Shown in pieces: positions 1-9,054 of a DNA stretch of 64,000 nucleotides (position 1 is its first letter; each line of letters opens with the position of its first letter). This stretch comes from Methanosarcina barkeri MS. GTDB taxonomy: Archaea; Halobacteriota; Methanosarcinia; Methanosarcinales; Methanosarcinaceae. The stretch spans positions 2,405,168-2,469,167 of the forward strand of contig NZ_CP009528.1 of NCBI RefSeq assembly GCF_000970025.1, read 5' to 3'. The notes beneath the pieces are model-generated. The model was given only the letters and a program-made list of their open reading frames with translations, made no database searches and was not told the DNA's origin. The position numbers and the translations under genes were made by a program.

Positions 1-533
1 TTCCTTAGATAGATTCCAACTGAATTGTTATTCACTTCATTATTTTCCAGAATACTCCTGTTTGAATCGTTAAGGTAAACTCCATAATTGTTATAACTTA
101 GCTTATTTCCAGTTATATTGCCACCTGACCCGCTACAGTAGATACCGGCTTTACTCGTTGTTCCCTTTATGTTGAATCCGCTTATCGTCACGTTGTCCGC
201 AGTTACATTGAATACATCTTCTTCTGGGTCTGCAGCCTGAACAATAGTATTATTCGTTTCTCCTGGATTTGATATTATAATCAAAGGTCTGTTTACAACC
301 AGGTTCTCCTTGTATAATCCCGGATAAACGGTAACAGTGCCACATGGACTGGTATTGTTTATTGCTTGCTGTATAGAATCTCCTGGATGTACATTGGTTA
401 TTGAACTATTATCATTACCCAGAAAAGTGTCAGAATATTTTTCTTTATTTGCAGATAGAATATATAATGCTGAAATGACAAAGACTAAAAATAAGACAAG
501 TATTATCTTTTGATTAATTTGTGAGAGAGGCAT
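1..533 (-). CDS. Secreted/membrane-anchored right-handed beta-helix (NosD-like) protein, N-terminal part
   Basis: The minus-strand frame runs from ATG at 533 out of the window, giving 177 codons without a stop. It begins with a short polar segment, then a hydrophobic stretch at about residues 10-26 (signal peptide or anchor), then a motif of the type HPGDSIQQAIN, typical of NosD/PbH1 proteins. After that come successive beta-helix rungs rich in N-x-S/T and phrases such as NVTISGFNI, GIYCSG and NNYGVYL. In Methanosarcina such proteins are cell-surface proteins of unknown ligand. The C-terminal part lies outside the window, so total length and any PGF/PKD domains cannot be judged. Family call is confident; function is unknown. 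Confidence 0.85.
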   Translation of the reverse strand, partial: MPLSQINQKIILVLFLVFVISALYILSANKEKYSDTFLGNDNSSITNVHPGDSIQQAINNTSPCGTVTVYPGLYKENLVVNRPLIIISNPGETNNTIVQAADPEEDVFNVTADNVTISGFNIKGTTSKAGIYCSGSGGNITGNKLSYNNYGVYLNDSNRSILENNEVNNNSVGIYLR

Positions 534-1240
534 AGTTATCTCTTCTTATTAAAAATGGAGGGTGATTAAGGTCTCACCCATGCTGTTACTGCATTATCTT
601 CAACAAAAACATTATTCTTTAAATGCTTTGTGTCGAAAGCTGCCAGTAGTCAGAAATTAAGTACTTTTACAGATTTATTAATAAATCTAAAAAAAGTAAT
701 AAACCTCAATTAGATTCTTTATTCAGAAATTATAAATAAGACAGGTCATTGCATATCGTTTATGCCTCCGTAGTTTGCAGAAAAACACTTCCCGCAAATA
801 GACATGCATATTTTGAAAGCAAGAATCCAGATAAAACAATAAATCTACATTAATTTGATCTAAAGCGTATCATTCAATATTTATAGAGAAAACAAGAAGA
901 TTCTTAACACCATCAGGCTTAACACCAGTAATTAAAGACGGTCTTAAATAAGTCGACTTATCATTATTTTTGTTCATAAAACAGCTCGCAAAAAAACGCC
1001 ATATGTCATAGGCTCCAGAAAAATTCCTGATCAATTTTGTGACTTGAGCATGTCTAAGTGCTGTTACCGAATAGGATAAACGTTCGTTTGTACCTGTGAC
1101 ACACGTCAGGATTGCTTAATCGAGTCACAAGATATGGGAAGATGGCTGTTTTAACTGTAATTGTACACAAGAATGGTTAGGAGACGTCAAAGTTGAGCTG
1201 GTGCACTCGCTGCAAGCAAAGGGAGCATATCCGCCACCGC
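534..1240. other. Intergenic region without recognisable gene
   Basis: AT-rich spacer between the beta-helix gene and the first repeat that flanks the restriction island. I see no open frame with a credible start and no RNA gene. It should contain the minus-strand promoter of the beta-helix gene just above 533. Confidence 0.5.
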
Positions 1241-1244
1241 TTAT

Positions 1245-1475
1245 AAAAATAATGTGATAAAAATTCCAGAAAACCATATTCATTATCTGAAACCTTTTTT
1301 TCACCGAGCGAAGCTCGGGCCAGGCAGAAAAAGTAAAAAACAAAAATAAAAAGCTTTTTACATACAAGAGTCAGTAAATCTCTCTGTATTAAAATACAAA
1401 CACAAAGACGCTATTATTTTAACTTCTTTTTTGAAAGGCCGCTCTCCTGCGTCGAGCGTGACAAGCTCCATCTTA
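1245..1475. repeat. Long flanking repeat, copy 1 (upstream of hsdR)
   Basis: This ~230 bp block recurs three times in full or in part downstream of hsdS (7465-7610, 7676-7860, 7905-8165). Shared landmarks are a perfect hairpin of the form CCGAGC-GAA-GCTCGG near 1303, a run of AAAATAAAAAGCTTTT, the string AAACACAAAGACGCTATTAT and a GC-rich end containing GGCCGCTCTCCTGCGTCGAG near 1440. No protein reading is conserved among the copies, so it behaves as a non-coding repeat. Confidence 0.8.
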
Positions 1476-1609
1476 GAATAAAATATGCAGAGTATCAAAA
1501 ATACAAAGTCACAAATAATATAAAAACGTAAAAAATTAAATAGTTGACGTAATGAAATAAACAAACAAGTTATATTATAATATAGCAAAATCTGTCGGAT
1601 GACTGCCAG

Positions 1610-3898
1610 ATGGAAGATATAGACAAAAAGGAACTGAGTGAACGAGACATCTGTACGAAATTTATCACGCCTGCAATAAAACAGGCTAACTGGAAAGAAC
1701 GCCAAATCAGGGAAGAGGTGAAACTTACAAACGGTAGGATTATTGTAAAAGGCTCGACCACAAGCAGGGGAAAGCCAAAGAGAGCCGACTACGTTCTTTC
1801 CTATAAGCCAAACATTCCTCTTGCGGTAGTTGAGGCTAAAAAGAATACACATACACTGGGAGATGGAATGCAGCAGGCACTTCTATATGCTGAGATGCTG
1901 GACGTTCCTTTTGCGTTCAGCTCTAATGGGGACGCCTTTTTGTTTCACGACCGGACAGGCACTTTCGGAAAGGTTGAGGCGGAAATTCCGCTGGAAAGTT
2001 TTCCGTCTCCTGAGTTTCTCTGGCAGAAGTATTGTGAATGGAAGGGGCTTGATGAAGGCAGGCAGAAAATTGTAACTCAGAATTATTTTATTGACCATCG
2101 GAAATCACTACGATATTACCAGCGCATAGCAATTAACCGCACAGTAGAAGCAATCGCGAAAGGTCAGAACCGCATCCTGCTTGTTATGGCAACAGGTACT
2201 GGAAAAACACTTGCAGCTTTTCAGATTATCTGGCGTCTCTGGAAAGCAGGGGTAAAGAAAAGAATTCTTTATCTGGCAGACCGGAATATCCTCATTAAAC
2301 AGACACGGATTAACGATTTCAAGCATTTTGGAAACGCCATGACAAAAATTCAGAATCATGAGGTTGAGAAGTCATACGAGATTTATCTCTCTCTTTATCA
2401 GGCGGTTTCCGGAACAGAAGAAGATAAAAATATCTACAAGCAGTTCTCTCCGGAATTTTTTGACCTTGTAATTATTGACGAGTGCCACAGGGGAAGTGCA
2501 GCTGAAGATTCTGTATGGAGAGAAATCCTTGAATATTTCTCCTCGGCAACGCAAATAGGGCTGACCGCAACCCCGAAGGAAACTAAAGATGTTTCAAATA
2601 TCCATTATTTCGGAGAACCGATCTATACCTATTCCCTGAAACAGGGGATTGAAGATGGATTCCTTGCGCCTTACAGGGTTATCCGCATTGACCTCGACAA
2701 AGACCTTGCAGGCTGGAGGCCGGAAAAGAATCAGGTCGACAGGTATGGCACTCCTATAGAAGACAGGATCTACAACCAGAAAGATTTTGATCGGAACCTT
2801 GTGCTTGAGAAAAGGACTGAACTGGTCGCAAAAAAAGTTACGGAATTTTTGAAAGCTAACGACCGTTTTGACAAAACTATCGTTTTTTGTGAGAATATAG
2901 ATCATGCAGAGCGCATGAGAGAAGCTATTGTTAATGAAAACCCGGACCTTACAGGTGAAAATCGAAAATATGTTATGAGAATTACAGGAGATAACCCCGA
3001 AGGAAAAGCCGAACTTGACAATTTTATTGATCCTGAAAGCCGCTACCCTGTAATTGCCACCACTTCAAAATTAATGAGTACAGGAGTGGATGCTCAGACC
3101 TGCAAGCTGATAGTGCTTGATAAACGCATAGAGTCAATGACCGAATTCAAGCAGATAATAGGCAGGGGTACAAGGATAAATGAGGATTACGGAAAATTCT
3201 ATTTTACAATAATGGACTTCAAGAAAGCAACAGAGCTGTTTGCTGATCCTGATTTTGATGGCGAGCCAGTGGAGATTTACGATTTTGAAGGCGAGAATGG
3301 GTCTGGGAAGTCCAGAGACATGGACGAAGAAAATAATAGGGAAAAGTATTTTGTGAATGATGTGGATGTTGACGTGGTCATAGAACGCACACAGTACTAT
3401 GGTCCTGATGGAAAATTGATTACTGAGTCCTTGAAAGATTATACTCGAAAGACTCTGCTCAAGGATTTTGAGTCCCTTGACTCTTTTTTGAAGTACTGGA
3501 ACGAAGCCGAAAAAAAGCAGGAGATTATCTCAGAACTTGAAGAAAGAGGAGTTTTGTTCGATGCGCTTGCAGAAGAGGTCGGAAAGGACCTTGACCCCTT
3601 TGACCTGATTTGCCATGTTGCTTTTGACCGTCCGCCGATGAGCAGGAAGGAAAGGGCTGATAGAGTCAAAAAGAGTGATTATTTTAGTAAATACGGGGAA
3701 AATGCACAGGAAGTCCTTGACGCGCTTCTGGATAAGTATGCGGATGATGGGATTGAAGATCTTGAAAGCCTGAACGTGCTCAAAGTCCAGCCATTTGACA
3801 GGATGGGAACCCCACTGGAAATTATAAAACGATTTGAGGGCAAGAATAACTATCTTGAGGCAGTCAAAGGGCTTGAAAACCAGATTTATACGTTGTGA
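1610..3898 (+). CDS. hsdR: Type I restriction endonuclease, R (motor/nuclease) subunit HsdR
   Basis: 762 residues. The N-terminus shows the PD-(D/E)xK nuclease core: D60 and E75-A-K77 in RADYV...VVEAKK. It is followed by a superfamily 2 helicase/translocase with Walker A ATGTGKT (about residue 195), the DECHRG DExH box (about 290), GLTATP, and the GRGTR motif VI near 520. The C-terminal region has the shape of the EcoEI-R C domain that docks on the methylase. The ATG start fits the family N-terminus ([14 protein letters not shown]). HsdR translocates DNA in an ATP-dependent way and cuts away from the HsdS recognition site. It is separated from hsdM by 332 bp holding an inverted-repeat element, so it may have its own promoter. 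Length and motifs look intact. Confidence 0.97.
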   Translation: MEDIDKKELSERDICTKFITPAIKQANWKERQIREEVKLTNGRIIVKGSTTSRGKPKRADYVLSYKPNIPLAVVEAKKNTHTLGDGMQQALLYAEMLDVPFAFSSNGDAFLFHDRTGTFGKVEAEIPLESFPSPEFLWQKYCEWKGLDEGRQKIVTQNYFIDHRKSLRYYQRIAINRTVEAIAKGQNRILLVMATGTGKTLAAFQIIWRLWKAGVKKRILYLADRNILIKQTRINDFKHFGNAMTKIQNHEVEKSYEIYLSLYQAVSGTEEDKNIYKQFSPEFFDLVIIDECHRGSAAEDSVWREILEYFSSATQIGLTATPKETKDVSNIHYFGEPIYTYSLKQGIEDGFLAPYRVIRIDLDKDLAGWRPEKNQVDRYGTPIEDRIYNQKDFDRNLVLEKRTELVAKKVTEFLKANDRFDKTIVFCENIDHAERMREAIVNENPDLTGENRKYVMRITGDNPEGKAELDNFIDPESRYPVIATTSKLMSTGVDAQTCKLIVLDKRIESMTEFKQIIGRGTRINEDYGKFYFTIMDFKKATELFADPDFDGEPVEIYDFEGENGSGKSRDMDEENNREKYFVNDVDVDVVIERTQYYGPDGKLITESLKDYTRKTLLKDFESLDSFLKYWNEAEKKQEIISELEERGVLFDALAEEVGKDLDPFDLICHVAFDRPPMSRKERADRVKKSDYFSKYGENAQEVLDALLDKYADDGIEDLESLNVLKVQPFDRMGTPLEIIKRFEGKNNYLEAVKGLENQIYTL

Positions 3899-3903
3899 GG
3901 CTG

Positions 3904-4094
3904 ATTCGAAATATCCTCTTCAAATTGTATGGGTAAAAGTAAATTTCATGTATTTACTGAAAATTTAAAAATTTAATTAAATTTGAGAAACAACTTCTAG
4001 TGATGCATTCAACTTTATAACTGTATGATAAAATTGTTGCATGTTTTTCGAGTTGAAAAATTCTCAATTGAATTTGAAGAGAATACGATTCGAA
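3904..4094. repeat. Inverted-repeat-bounded segment between hsdR and hsdM
   Basis: Left arm 3904-3926 (ATTCGAA then CCTCTTCAAATT) is the imperfect reverse complement of right arm 4071-4094 (AATTTGAAGAG then GATTCGAA). The ~190 bp between arms is AT-rich and non-coding. A small non-autonomous transposable element is the simplest reading. A long RNA hairpin in the hsd transcript is the alternative. No clear target duplication was seen. Confidence 0.5.
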
Positions 4095-4230
4095 GGACTT
4101 ATGTGGGATTACAAAATAGTTGTTGGCGGTTAATTTTAGGTAACGGTTTAACTCCTCATATTGCAGCTATCAAAAACAAATAACTTGGAATCACCGAATA
4201 GTCAAAAAGAAATTAAGTGCGGGAAAAAAC

Positions 4231-5682
4231 ATGTCTCTGGATACTACAGTCAAAACGATTCAGGATATTATGCGGAAAGATGCAGGTGTTGACGGCGATG
4301 CTCAGCGCATAAGCCAGCTTGGCTGGATGCTGTTCCTGAAGATTTTCGATGCGAGGGAAGAAGAATACGAACTTGAGGACGAAAATTACGTCTCTCCGAT
4401 TCCTGAAGAACTGCGCTGGAGGAACTGGGCGAAAGACCCTGAAGGCATAACCGGAGACACTTTGCTGGACTTTGTCAATGAAAAACTCTTCAAAACCCTG
4501 AAAAATCTCTCTTTTTCCGAAGATGACGATCCGAGAGGCTTTGTCATAAAAGACGTTTTTGAAGACTCGTACAACTACATGAAAAACGGAACCCTGATCC
4601 GCCAGGTCATAAACAAAATCAACGAGATCGATTTTACGAGTTCAAAAGACCTGCACACCTTCGGCTCGATATACGAGAAAATCCTCAAAGACCTGCAGAG
4701 CGCAGGCAACGCAGGCGAGTTCTATACTCCAAGAGCCGTTACCCAGTTTATGGTGGACATGGTTGACCCCAGGCTAGGCGAAAAAGTCCTTGACCCTGCC
4801 TGCGGAACAGGCGGTTTTCTAACGAGTACAATCGAGCACATCCGCAAGAAATACGTGAAATCCGTGGAAGACCACCGGATTTTGCAGGAATCCATTTCAG
4901 GCGTTGAGAAAAAGCAGCTTCCACATCTGCTCTGCATAACGAATATGCTTTTACACGGAATAGAAGTTCCTTCCCGCATCCATCACGACAATACCCTTGC
5001 TCGCCCTCTTCGCGATTACACCCCAAAAGAGCGCGTAGACGTGATAGTAACGAATCCTCCTTTTGGCGGCATGGAAGAAGATGGGATAGAGACAAATTTT
5101 CCCGCAAATTTCCAGACCCGCGAAACTGCTGACCTTTTCTTAGTCCTGATTGCCCATATTCTTAAAGACGGAGGCCGCTGCGGAATAGTCCTCCCTGACG
5201 GAACCCTCTTTGGGGAAGGCGTAAAGACTCGCATTAAAGAAAAACTCCTTCAGGAGTGCAACCTGCATACAATAGTCCGCCTTCCAAACGGCGTCTTCAA
5301 CCCTTACACCGGCATAAAAACCAATCTCCTCTTTTTCACAAAAGGCGAACCCACAAAAGAAATCTGGTACTATGAACACCCTTACCCGGCCGGCTATAAG
5401 TCCTACTCCAAAACCAAACCCATGCGGATAGAAGAATTCGCCCCGGAAAAAGCCTGGTGGAATAACCGAAAAGAAAACGAACATGCCTGGAAAGTCAAAA
5501 TCGAAGATGTAATCGCCAGCAACTATAACCTCGATATCAAAAACCCCAATGAATCTGAAGACGACCTCGGAGACCCTGAAGAACTTCTCAAAAAGTACCG
5601 GGCCCTCCTTTCCGAAATCAAAGAAACCCGAAACGCGCTGAAAAACGAACTCATGACCGCTCTGGCAGGGAAATCCGCATGA
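4231..5682 (+). CDS. hsdM: Type I restriction-modification DNA methyltransferase subunit HsdM
   Basis: 483 residues, N6-adenine methyltransferase of the gamma (N12) type. An N-terminal helical HsdM domain is followed by the methyltransferase fold, with SAM motif I DPACGTGGF at about residues 187-195 and catalytic motif IV NPPFGG at about 275-280. With HsdS it methylates the target sequence and protects host DNA; with HsdR added the complex becomes the restriction enzyme. Its end overlaps the hsdS start by four bases (ATGA), indicating translational coupling. Full length for the family with no lesions. Start ATG at 4231 gives the usual MSLDTTVKTIQDIMRKDAG opening. Confidence 0.97.
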   Translation: MSLDTTVKTIQDIMRKDAGVDGDAQRISQLGWMLFLKIFDAREEEYELEDENYVSPIPEELRWRNWAKDPEGITGDTLLDFVNEKLFKTLKNLSFSEDDDPRGFVIKDVFEDSYNYMKNGTLIRQVINKINEIDFTSSKDLHTFGSIYEKILKDLQSAGNAGEFYTPRAVTQFMVDMVDPRLGEKVLDPACGTGGFLTSTIEHIRKKYVKSVEDHRILQESISGVEKKQLPHLLCITNMLLHGIEVPSRIHHDNTLARPLRDYTPKERVDVIVTNPPFGGMEEDGIETNFPANFQTRETADLFLVLIAHILKDGGRCGIVLPDGTLFGEGVKTRIKEKLLQECNLHTIVRLPNGVFNPYTGIKTNLLFFTKGEPTKEIWYYEHPYPAGYKSYSKTKPMRIEEFAPEKAWWNNRKENEHAWKVKIEDVIASNYNLDIKNPNESEDDLGDPEELLKKYRALLSEIKETRNALKNELMTALAGKSA

Positions 5683-7406
5683 ACCCGGACGTTTTTTTCG
5701 AAAACTTTGAACTCCTTGCCGATGCGCCGAATGGAGTCCAGAAACTGAGAGAACTTATTTTGCAGCTCGCGGTTATGGGAAAACTTGTGCCACATGACCC
5801 GAATGATGAACCTGCTTCTATCTTAGTTGAAAGAATAAAAACTGAAAAAAAGAAGCTAAATAAAAAAGAAAAAAATAATGGATCTAAACAATTACATCCT
5901 GTCACTAAAGATGATATTCATTTTGAAGTTCCCAACAATTGGGAAACTGTAAGACTTGGGCAAGTATATGATATAGAATACGGTAAAAGTTTATCTGAAA
6001 AATATCGTAACAGTGAAGGAGAATTTCCTGTATATGGTTCAAACGGAATTGTTGGATTTCACACTGAATACCTTGTAGATAAGCCTTCTTTAATAATAGG
6101 ACGTAAAGGATCAGCTGGGGCAGTTAATTTATCGGATAAACCTTTCTGGCCAATAGACACAACTTATTTTGTAACGCCAAAAAAAGGATTAGATCTCTTT
6201 TTTAGTTATTATTTATTTAAGACGCTCGATCTTGGAAAGTTTAACAAAGCTACAGCTATACCTGGACTCAATAGACAGGATGCCTATGGACTTATCATAA
6301 AAATTCCACCCCTAGCCGAACAAAAACGCATTGTCTCCAAAGTTGAAGAACTGATGGCTCTCTGCGACAAACTCGAAGCCCGCCGCCAGAAAAAACAAGA
6401 AATCCAAAGTAAGCTCAACAGCGCTGCCCTTGACAGGATGCTCAGCGCAGAAAAACAGGATGAATTTGAACAACGCTGGCAGCATATCTGCGAAAATTTT
6501 GATCTTCTCTATGACAACCCTGAAAATGTAGAAAGATTAAAGCAGGCAATTCTTCAGCTTGCGGTTCAGGGAAAATTAGTGACTCAAAATCCAGAGGATG
6601 AGCCGGCGAGTGTTTTGATTGAGAAAATAAATAGTGACAAGAAGAATCTGATTAAAGCTGGGAAAATTAAAGGAACTAAATCTTTATCACCATTAGAGGC
6701 GACAGATGATGTGCCTACCTTACCAGAAAAGTGGGAATTCGTAAACTTAGATAGCATAATTTTGTTTATGGATGCGGGATGGAGCCCAGCATGTAGAAAT
6801 CATCCTACTGAAGATGAGGATACTTGGGGAGTTTTAAAAACTACTTCTGTACAGCCATTAATGTTCCTATGGACTGAACACAAACAGCTACCAGAAAATT
6901 TAATTCCTCGTCCTCAGTATGAAGTAAAAGTAGGAGATATTTTAATAACTCGCGCAGGACCTAAAAATCGGGTGGGCATTTGTTGTTTAGTAAAAGATAC
7001 TCGATCTCATTTAATGATCTCTGACAAAATAATTCGTTTCCATTTGTTAGACGAATTTGTATTTCCAGAATTCATCACTCTTTGCTTAAATACTGGATTC
7101 TCACAAAACTATATAGAAAGCCAAAAATCTGGAATGGCTGAAAGTCAGATGAATATATCCCAAAACAAACTTAGGATGACTCCAATTCCTCTTCCACCCC
7201 TCGCCGAACAAAAACGTATCGTTGAAAAAGTTGAGCAGTTCATGGGTTTGTGTGATGAACTTGAATCAAACCTCCGAAAAGAACAGGAAGATAGCGAGAA
7301 ACTTATGGAAGCGGTTGTTAAGGGTTTGTTAGAAGGAGAGGACACCGAAAAAACGGAATTGGAGAAACCTATCCCGCTACAGGTGGCGACTATTAAACTG
7401 AAATAA
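5679..7406 (+). CDS. hsdS: Type I restriction-modification specificity subunit HsdS
   Basis: 575 residues with the classical two-fold layout: a conserved segment with LILQLAVMGKLV, target recognition domain 1 (about 85-205), a conserved coiled spacer PPLAEQKRIVSKVEEL (about 209), a second LAVQGKLV segment (about 290), recognition domain 2 (about 345-500), and a second PPLAEQKRIVEKVEQF spacer (about 505). Each recognition domain contacts one half of a split DNA target. Both recognition domains are clearly more AT-rich than the spacers, as expected if they are exchanged horizontally. Overlaps hsdM by 4 bp. Intact, so the system is probably active. The recognition sequence cannot be predicted from reading. 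Confidence 0.96.
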   Translation: MNPDVFFENFELLADAPNGVQKLRELILQLAVMGKLVPHDPNDEPASILVERIKTEKKKLNKKEKNNGSKQLHPVTKDDIHFEVPNNWETVRLGQVYDIEYGKSLSEKYRNSEGEFPVYGSNGIVGFHTEYLVDKPSLIIGRKGSAGAVNLSDKPFWPIDTTYFVTPKKGLDLFFSYYLFKTLDLGKFNKATAIPGLNRQDAYGLIIKIPPLAEQKRIVSKVEELMALCDKLEARRQKKQEIQSKLNSAALDRMLSAEKQDEFEQRWQHICENFDLLYDNPENVERLKQAILQLAVQGKLVTQNPEDEPASVLIEKINSDKKNLIKAGKIKGTKSLSPLEATDDVPTLPEKWEFVNLDSIILFMDAGWSPACRNHPTEDEDTWGVLKTTSVQPLMFLWTEHKQLPENLIPRPQYEVKVGDILITRAGPKNRVGICCLVKDTRSHLMISDKIIRFHLLDEFVFPEFITLCLNTGFSQNYIESQKSGMAESQMNISQNKLRMTPIPLPPLAEQKRIVEKVEQFMGLCDELESNLRKEQEDSEKLMEAVVKGLLEGEDTEKTELEKPIPLQVATIKLK

Positions 7407-7464
7407 ATTGAATTTTGTTTTCAGTTTTTTAGCCTCATAGAAAGAGGTTGTTGAAGAGAGTTTC

Positions 7465-7610
7465 CGGCCCCAAAAATAAAAATAATGTGGTAAAAATCCC
7501 AGAAAACCATATTCATCGTCTAAAACCTGTTTTTCACCGAGCGAAGCTCGGGCTCGGCAAAAAAAGCAAAAAAACAAAAATAAAAAGCTTTTAAGATACA
7601 GAATACAGTA
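7465..7610. repeat. Long flanking repeat, partial copy 2
   Basis: Matches the first half of copy 1, from TAAAAATAATGTG through the CCGAGC-GAA-GCTCGG hairpin (near 7538) to AAAAATAAAAAGCTTTT. It then diverges into unrelated sequence. Confidence 0.75.
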
Positions 7611-7675
7611 AATTTTATAGTTTTCAAAACTGTGAACACTGGACATATATTTGCACAAAATAGAACGCTCTAACC

Positions 7676-7860
7676 AGGCCGAAGAAGCAAAAAGCAAAAA
7701 TAAAAAGTTTTTTATATACAGGAGTCAATAAATCTTTTTGTCTTAAAAAACAAACACGAAGACGCTATTATTTCGACTTCTTTTTTTGAAAGGCCGCTCT
7801 CCTGCGTCGAGCGTGACAAATTCGGTTTAAAACGACTAATGACGCTGCTTTGGTTCAGTT
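7676..7860. repeat. Long flanking repeat, partial copy 3
   Basis: Matches the second half of the repeat, from GCCGAAGAAGCAAAAA through GACGCTATTATTT and AAGGCCGCTCTCCTGCGTCG to AATTCGGTTTAAAACGACTAA, which is also the tail of copy 4. Confidence 0.75.
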
Positions 7861-7904
7861 AATTTACTAATTTAAAGGAGCTGCTATTTAAAAATATAAC
7901 TGAT

Positions 7905-8165
7905 TTGATAAAAAGTCCCGAAAAATCATAATTATCGTTTAAAACCAGTCTTTTACCGAGCGCAGCTCGGGCCAGCCGAAGAAGCAAAAAATAAAATAAA
8001 AAGTTTTTTACATACAGGAGTCAGGAAATCTCTCTGTATTAAAAAACAAACACAAAGACGCTATTATTTTAACTTCTTTTTTTGAAAGGCCGCTCTCCTG
8101 CGTCGAGCGTGACAAATTCGGTTTAAGACAGCTAATGACGTTGCTCTGGCTCAGTTAATTCACTA
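7905..8165. repeat. Long flanking repeat, copy 4 (full)
   Basis: Full-length copy including a hairpin variant CCGAGCGCAGCTCGG near 7957, GACGCTATTATTTTAACTTC, GGCCGCTCTCCTGCGTCGAG, and a tail GACAGCTAATGACGTTGC shared with copy 3. It ends close to the 3' end of the phosphorylase gene. Confidence 0.8.
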
Positions 8166-8185
8166 ATCTAAAGCTCATAGGTACT

Positions 8186-8962
8186 TCACAAACAGGCTCC
8201 GTCCTTAGCAAATCTGCACCTGCAGTTCCGAGTTTCGGGAATATTTTCTATTGTATCTGAAACAATCTCAAAGATTGCGTCCTGAGCTTTTCCCACAACT
8301 TCGGTAACTTCGTCAGCAGTTAGTTTCTGTGTGGTCATTCCGCAAGCCTGATTTGTGATAATGGCAAGAGAAGCATAACAGAGGCTGAGTTCTTTTGCAA
8401 GGCTCACTTCAGGTACACCGGTCATACCCACAACATCTGCAAATTGGTTCATCATGCGGATTTCGGCCCTGGTCTCAAAACGTGGGCCTTCCGTGCAGGC
8501 ATAAATTCCTTCGGTATATGGTAGTCCCTGTTTTTCCAGAGCGCCTCTAAGGGCTATCCTGATCTCAGGGCAGTAGGGCTCAGATACATCGACGTGTACG
8601 GTTTTGTCATCATAAAAGGTGGAAGGCCGGTTCCGGGTAAAATCTATGAAATCATTAAGTACTACAAAGCTACCCACCGGATGCCCTCGCATTGACCCTA
8701 CGGAATTTGTGGAGATTACACGTTTTGCCCCGATAGAATACACAGCCCAGATGTTGGCCCTGTAATTAATCCTGTGAGGAGGAATATGGTTTTCTCCTGC
8801 ATGCCTGGGGATTACTACAACTTTTTTCCCTCTTACAGTAGTAAGATAAACTGTAACCTCTCCATATGGAGTGCTTACTAACCGGCTTTCAAATTCCTGG
8901 TAAGAGTTAAAACCGACACCACCGAGCACTGCAATTTCAACGTTTTCAGGTATTTTTTCCAT
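8186..8962 (-). CDS. MTAP/PNP-family nucleoside phosphorylase (methylthioadenosine/methylthioinosine phosphorylase type)
   Basis: About 258 residues. Phosphorolysis of a 5'-methylthio- or 6-oxopurine nucleoside to base and sugar 1-phosphate is the family reaction, used in purine and methionine salvage. Visible motifs are AVLGGVGF near the N-terminus, the phosphate-binding IPRHAGENHIPPHRINYRAN, GPRFETRAEIRM and MTGVPEVSLAKEL. I chose ATG at 8962 because AGGAAG lies about 9 bases upstream. The frame is open further (to a TTG at 9031), but that extension is low-complexity and has no good ribosome site. The exact substrate (MTA, MTI or hypoxanthine nucleoside) cannot be assigned by reading. It stands between the repeat cluster and the DUF373 gene on the same strand. 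Confidence 0.88.
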   Translation of the reverse strand: MEKIPENVEIAVLGGVGFNSYQEFESRLVSTPYGEVTVYLTTVRGKKVVVIPRHAGENHIPPHRINYRANIWAVYSIGAKRVISTNSVGSMRGHPVGSFVVLNDFIDFTRNRPSTFYDDKTVHVDVSEPYCPEIRIALRGALEKQGLPYTEGIYACTEGPRFETRAEIRMMNQFADVVGMTGVPEVSLAKELSLCYASLAIITNQACGMTTQKLTADEVTEVVGKAQDAIFEIVSDTIENIPETRNCRCRFAKDGACL

Positions 8963-9054
8963 TTTATTATCTTCCTGACGGTTTTTACTGCCACCCCCAT
9001 TTTCGATTTTGTTAACCCCGTCGAACTTCAAAGTTTATGGCAGGTCGCCTGCGG

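Noticed and set aside
1358-1852. 164-codon minus-strand ORF at the start of hsdR
   Set aside because: Overlaps the flanking repeat and the hsdR start in antisense; hydrophobic low-complexity translation without family features.
4057-4160. Similarity between this spacer and 40450-40480 (ATTTGAAGAG-ATACG)
   Set aside because: The shared stretch is too short to claim a common element; only the local inverted repeat is reported.
8963-9031. N-terminal extension of the phosphorylase to a TTG at 9031
   Set aside because: A well-placed AGGAAG before ATG 8962 and the family N-terminus begin there; the extension is low-complexity.
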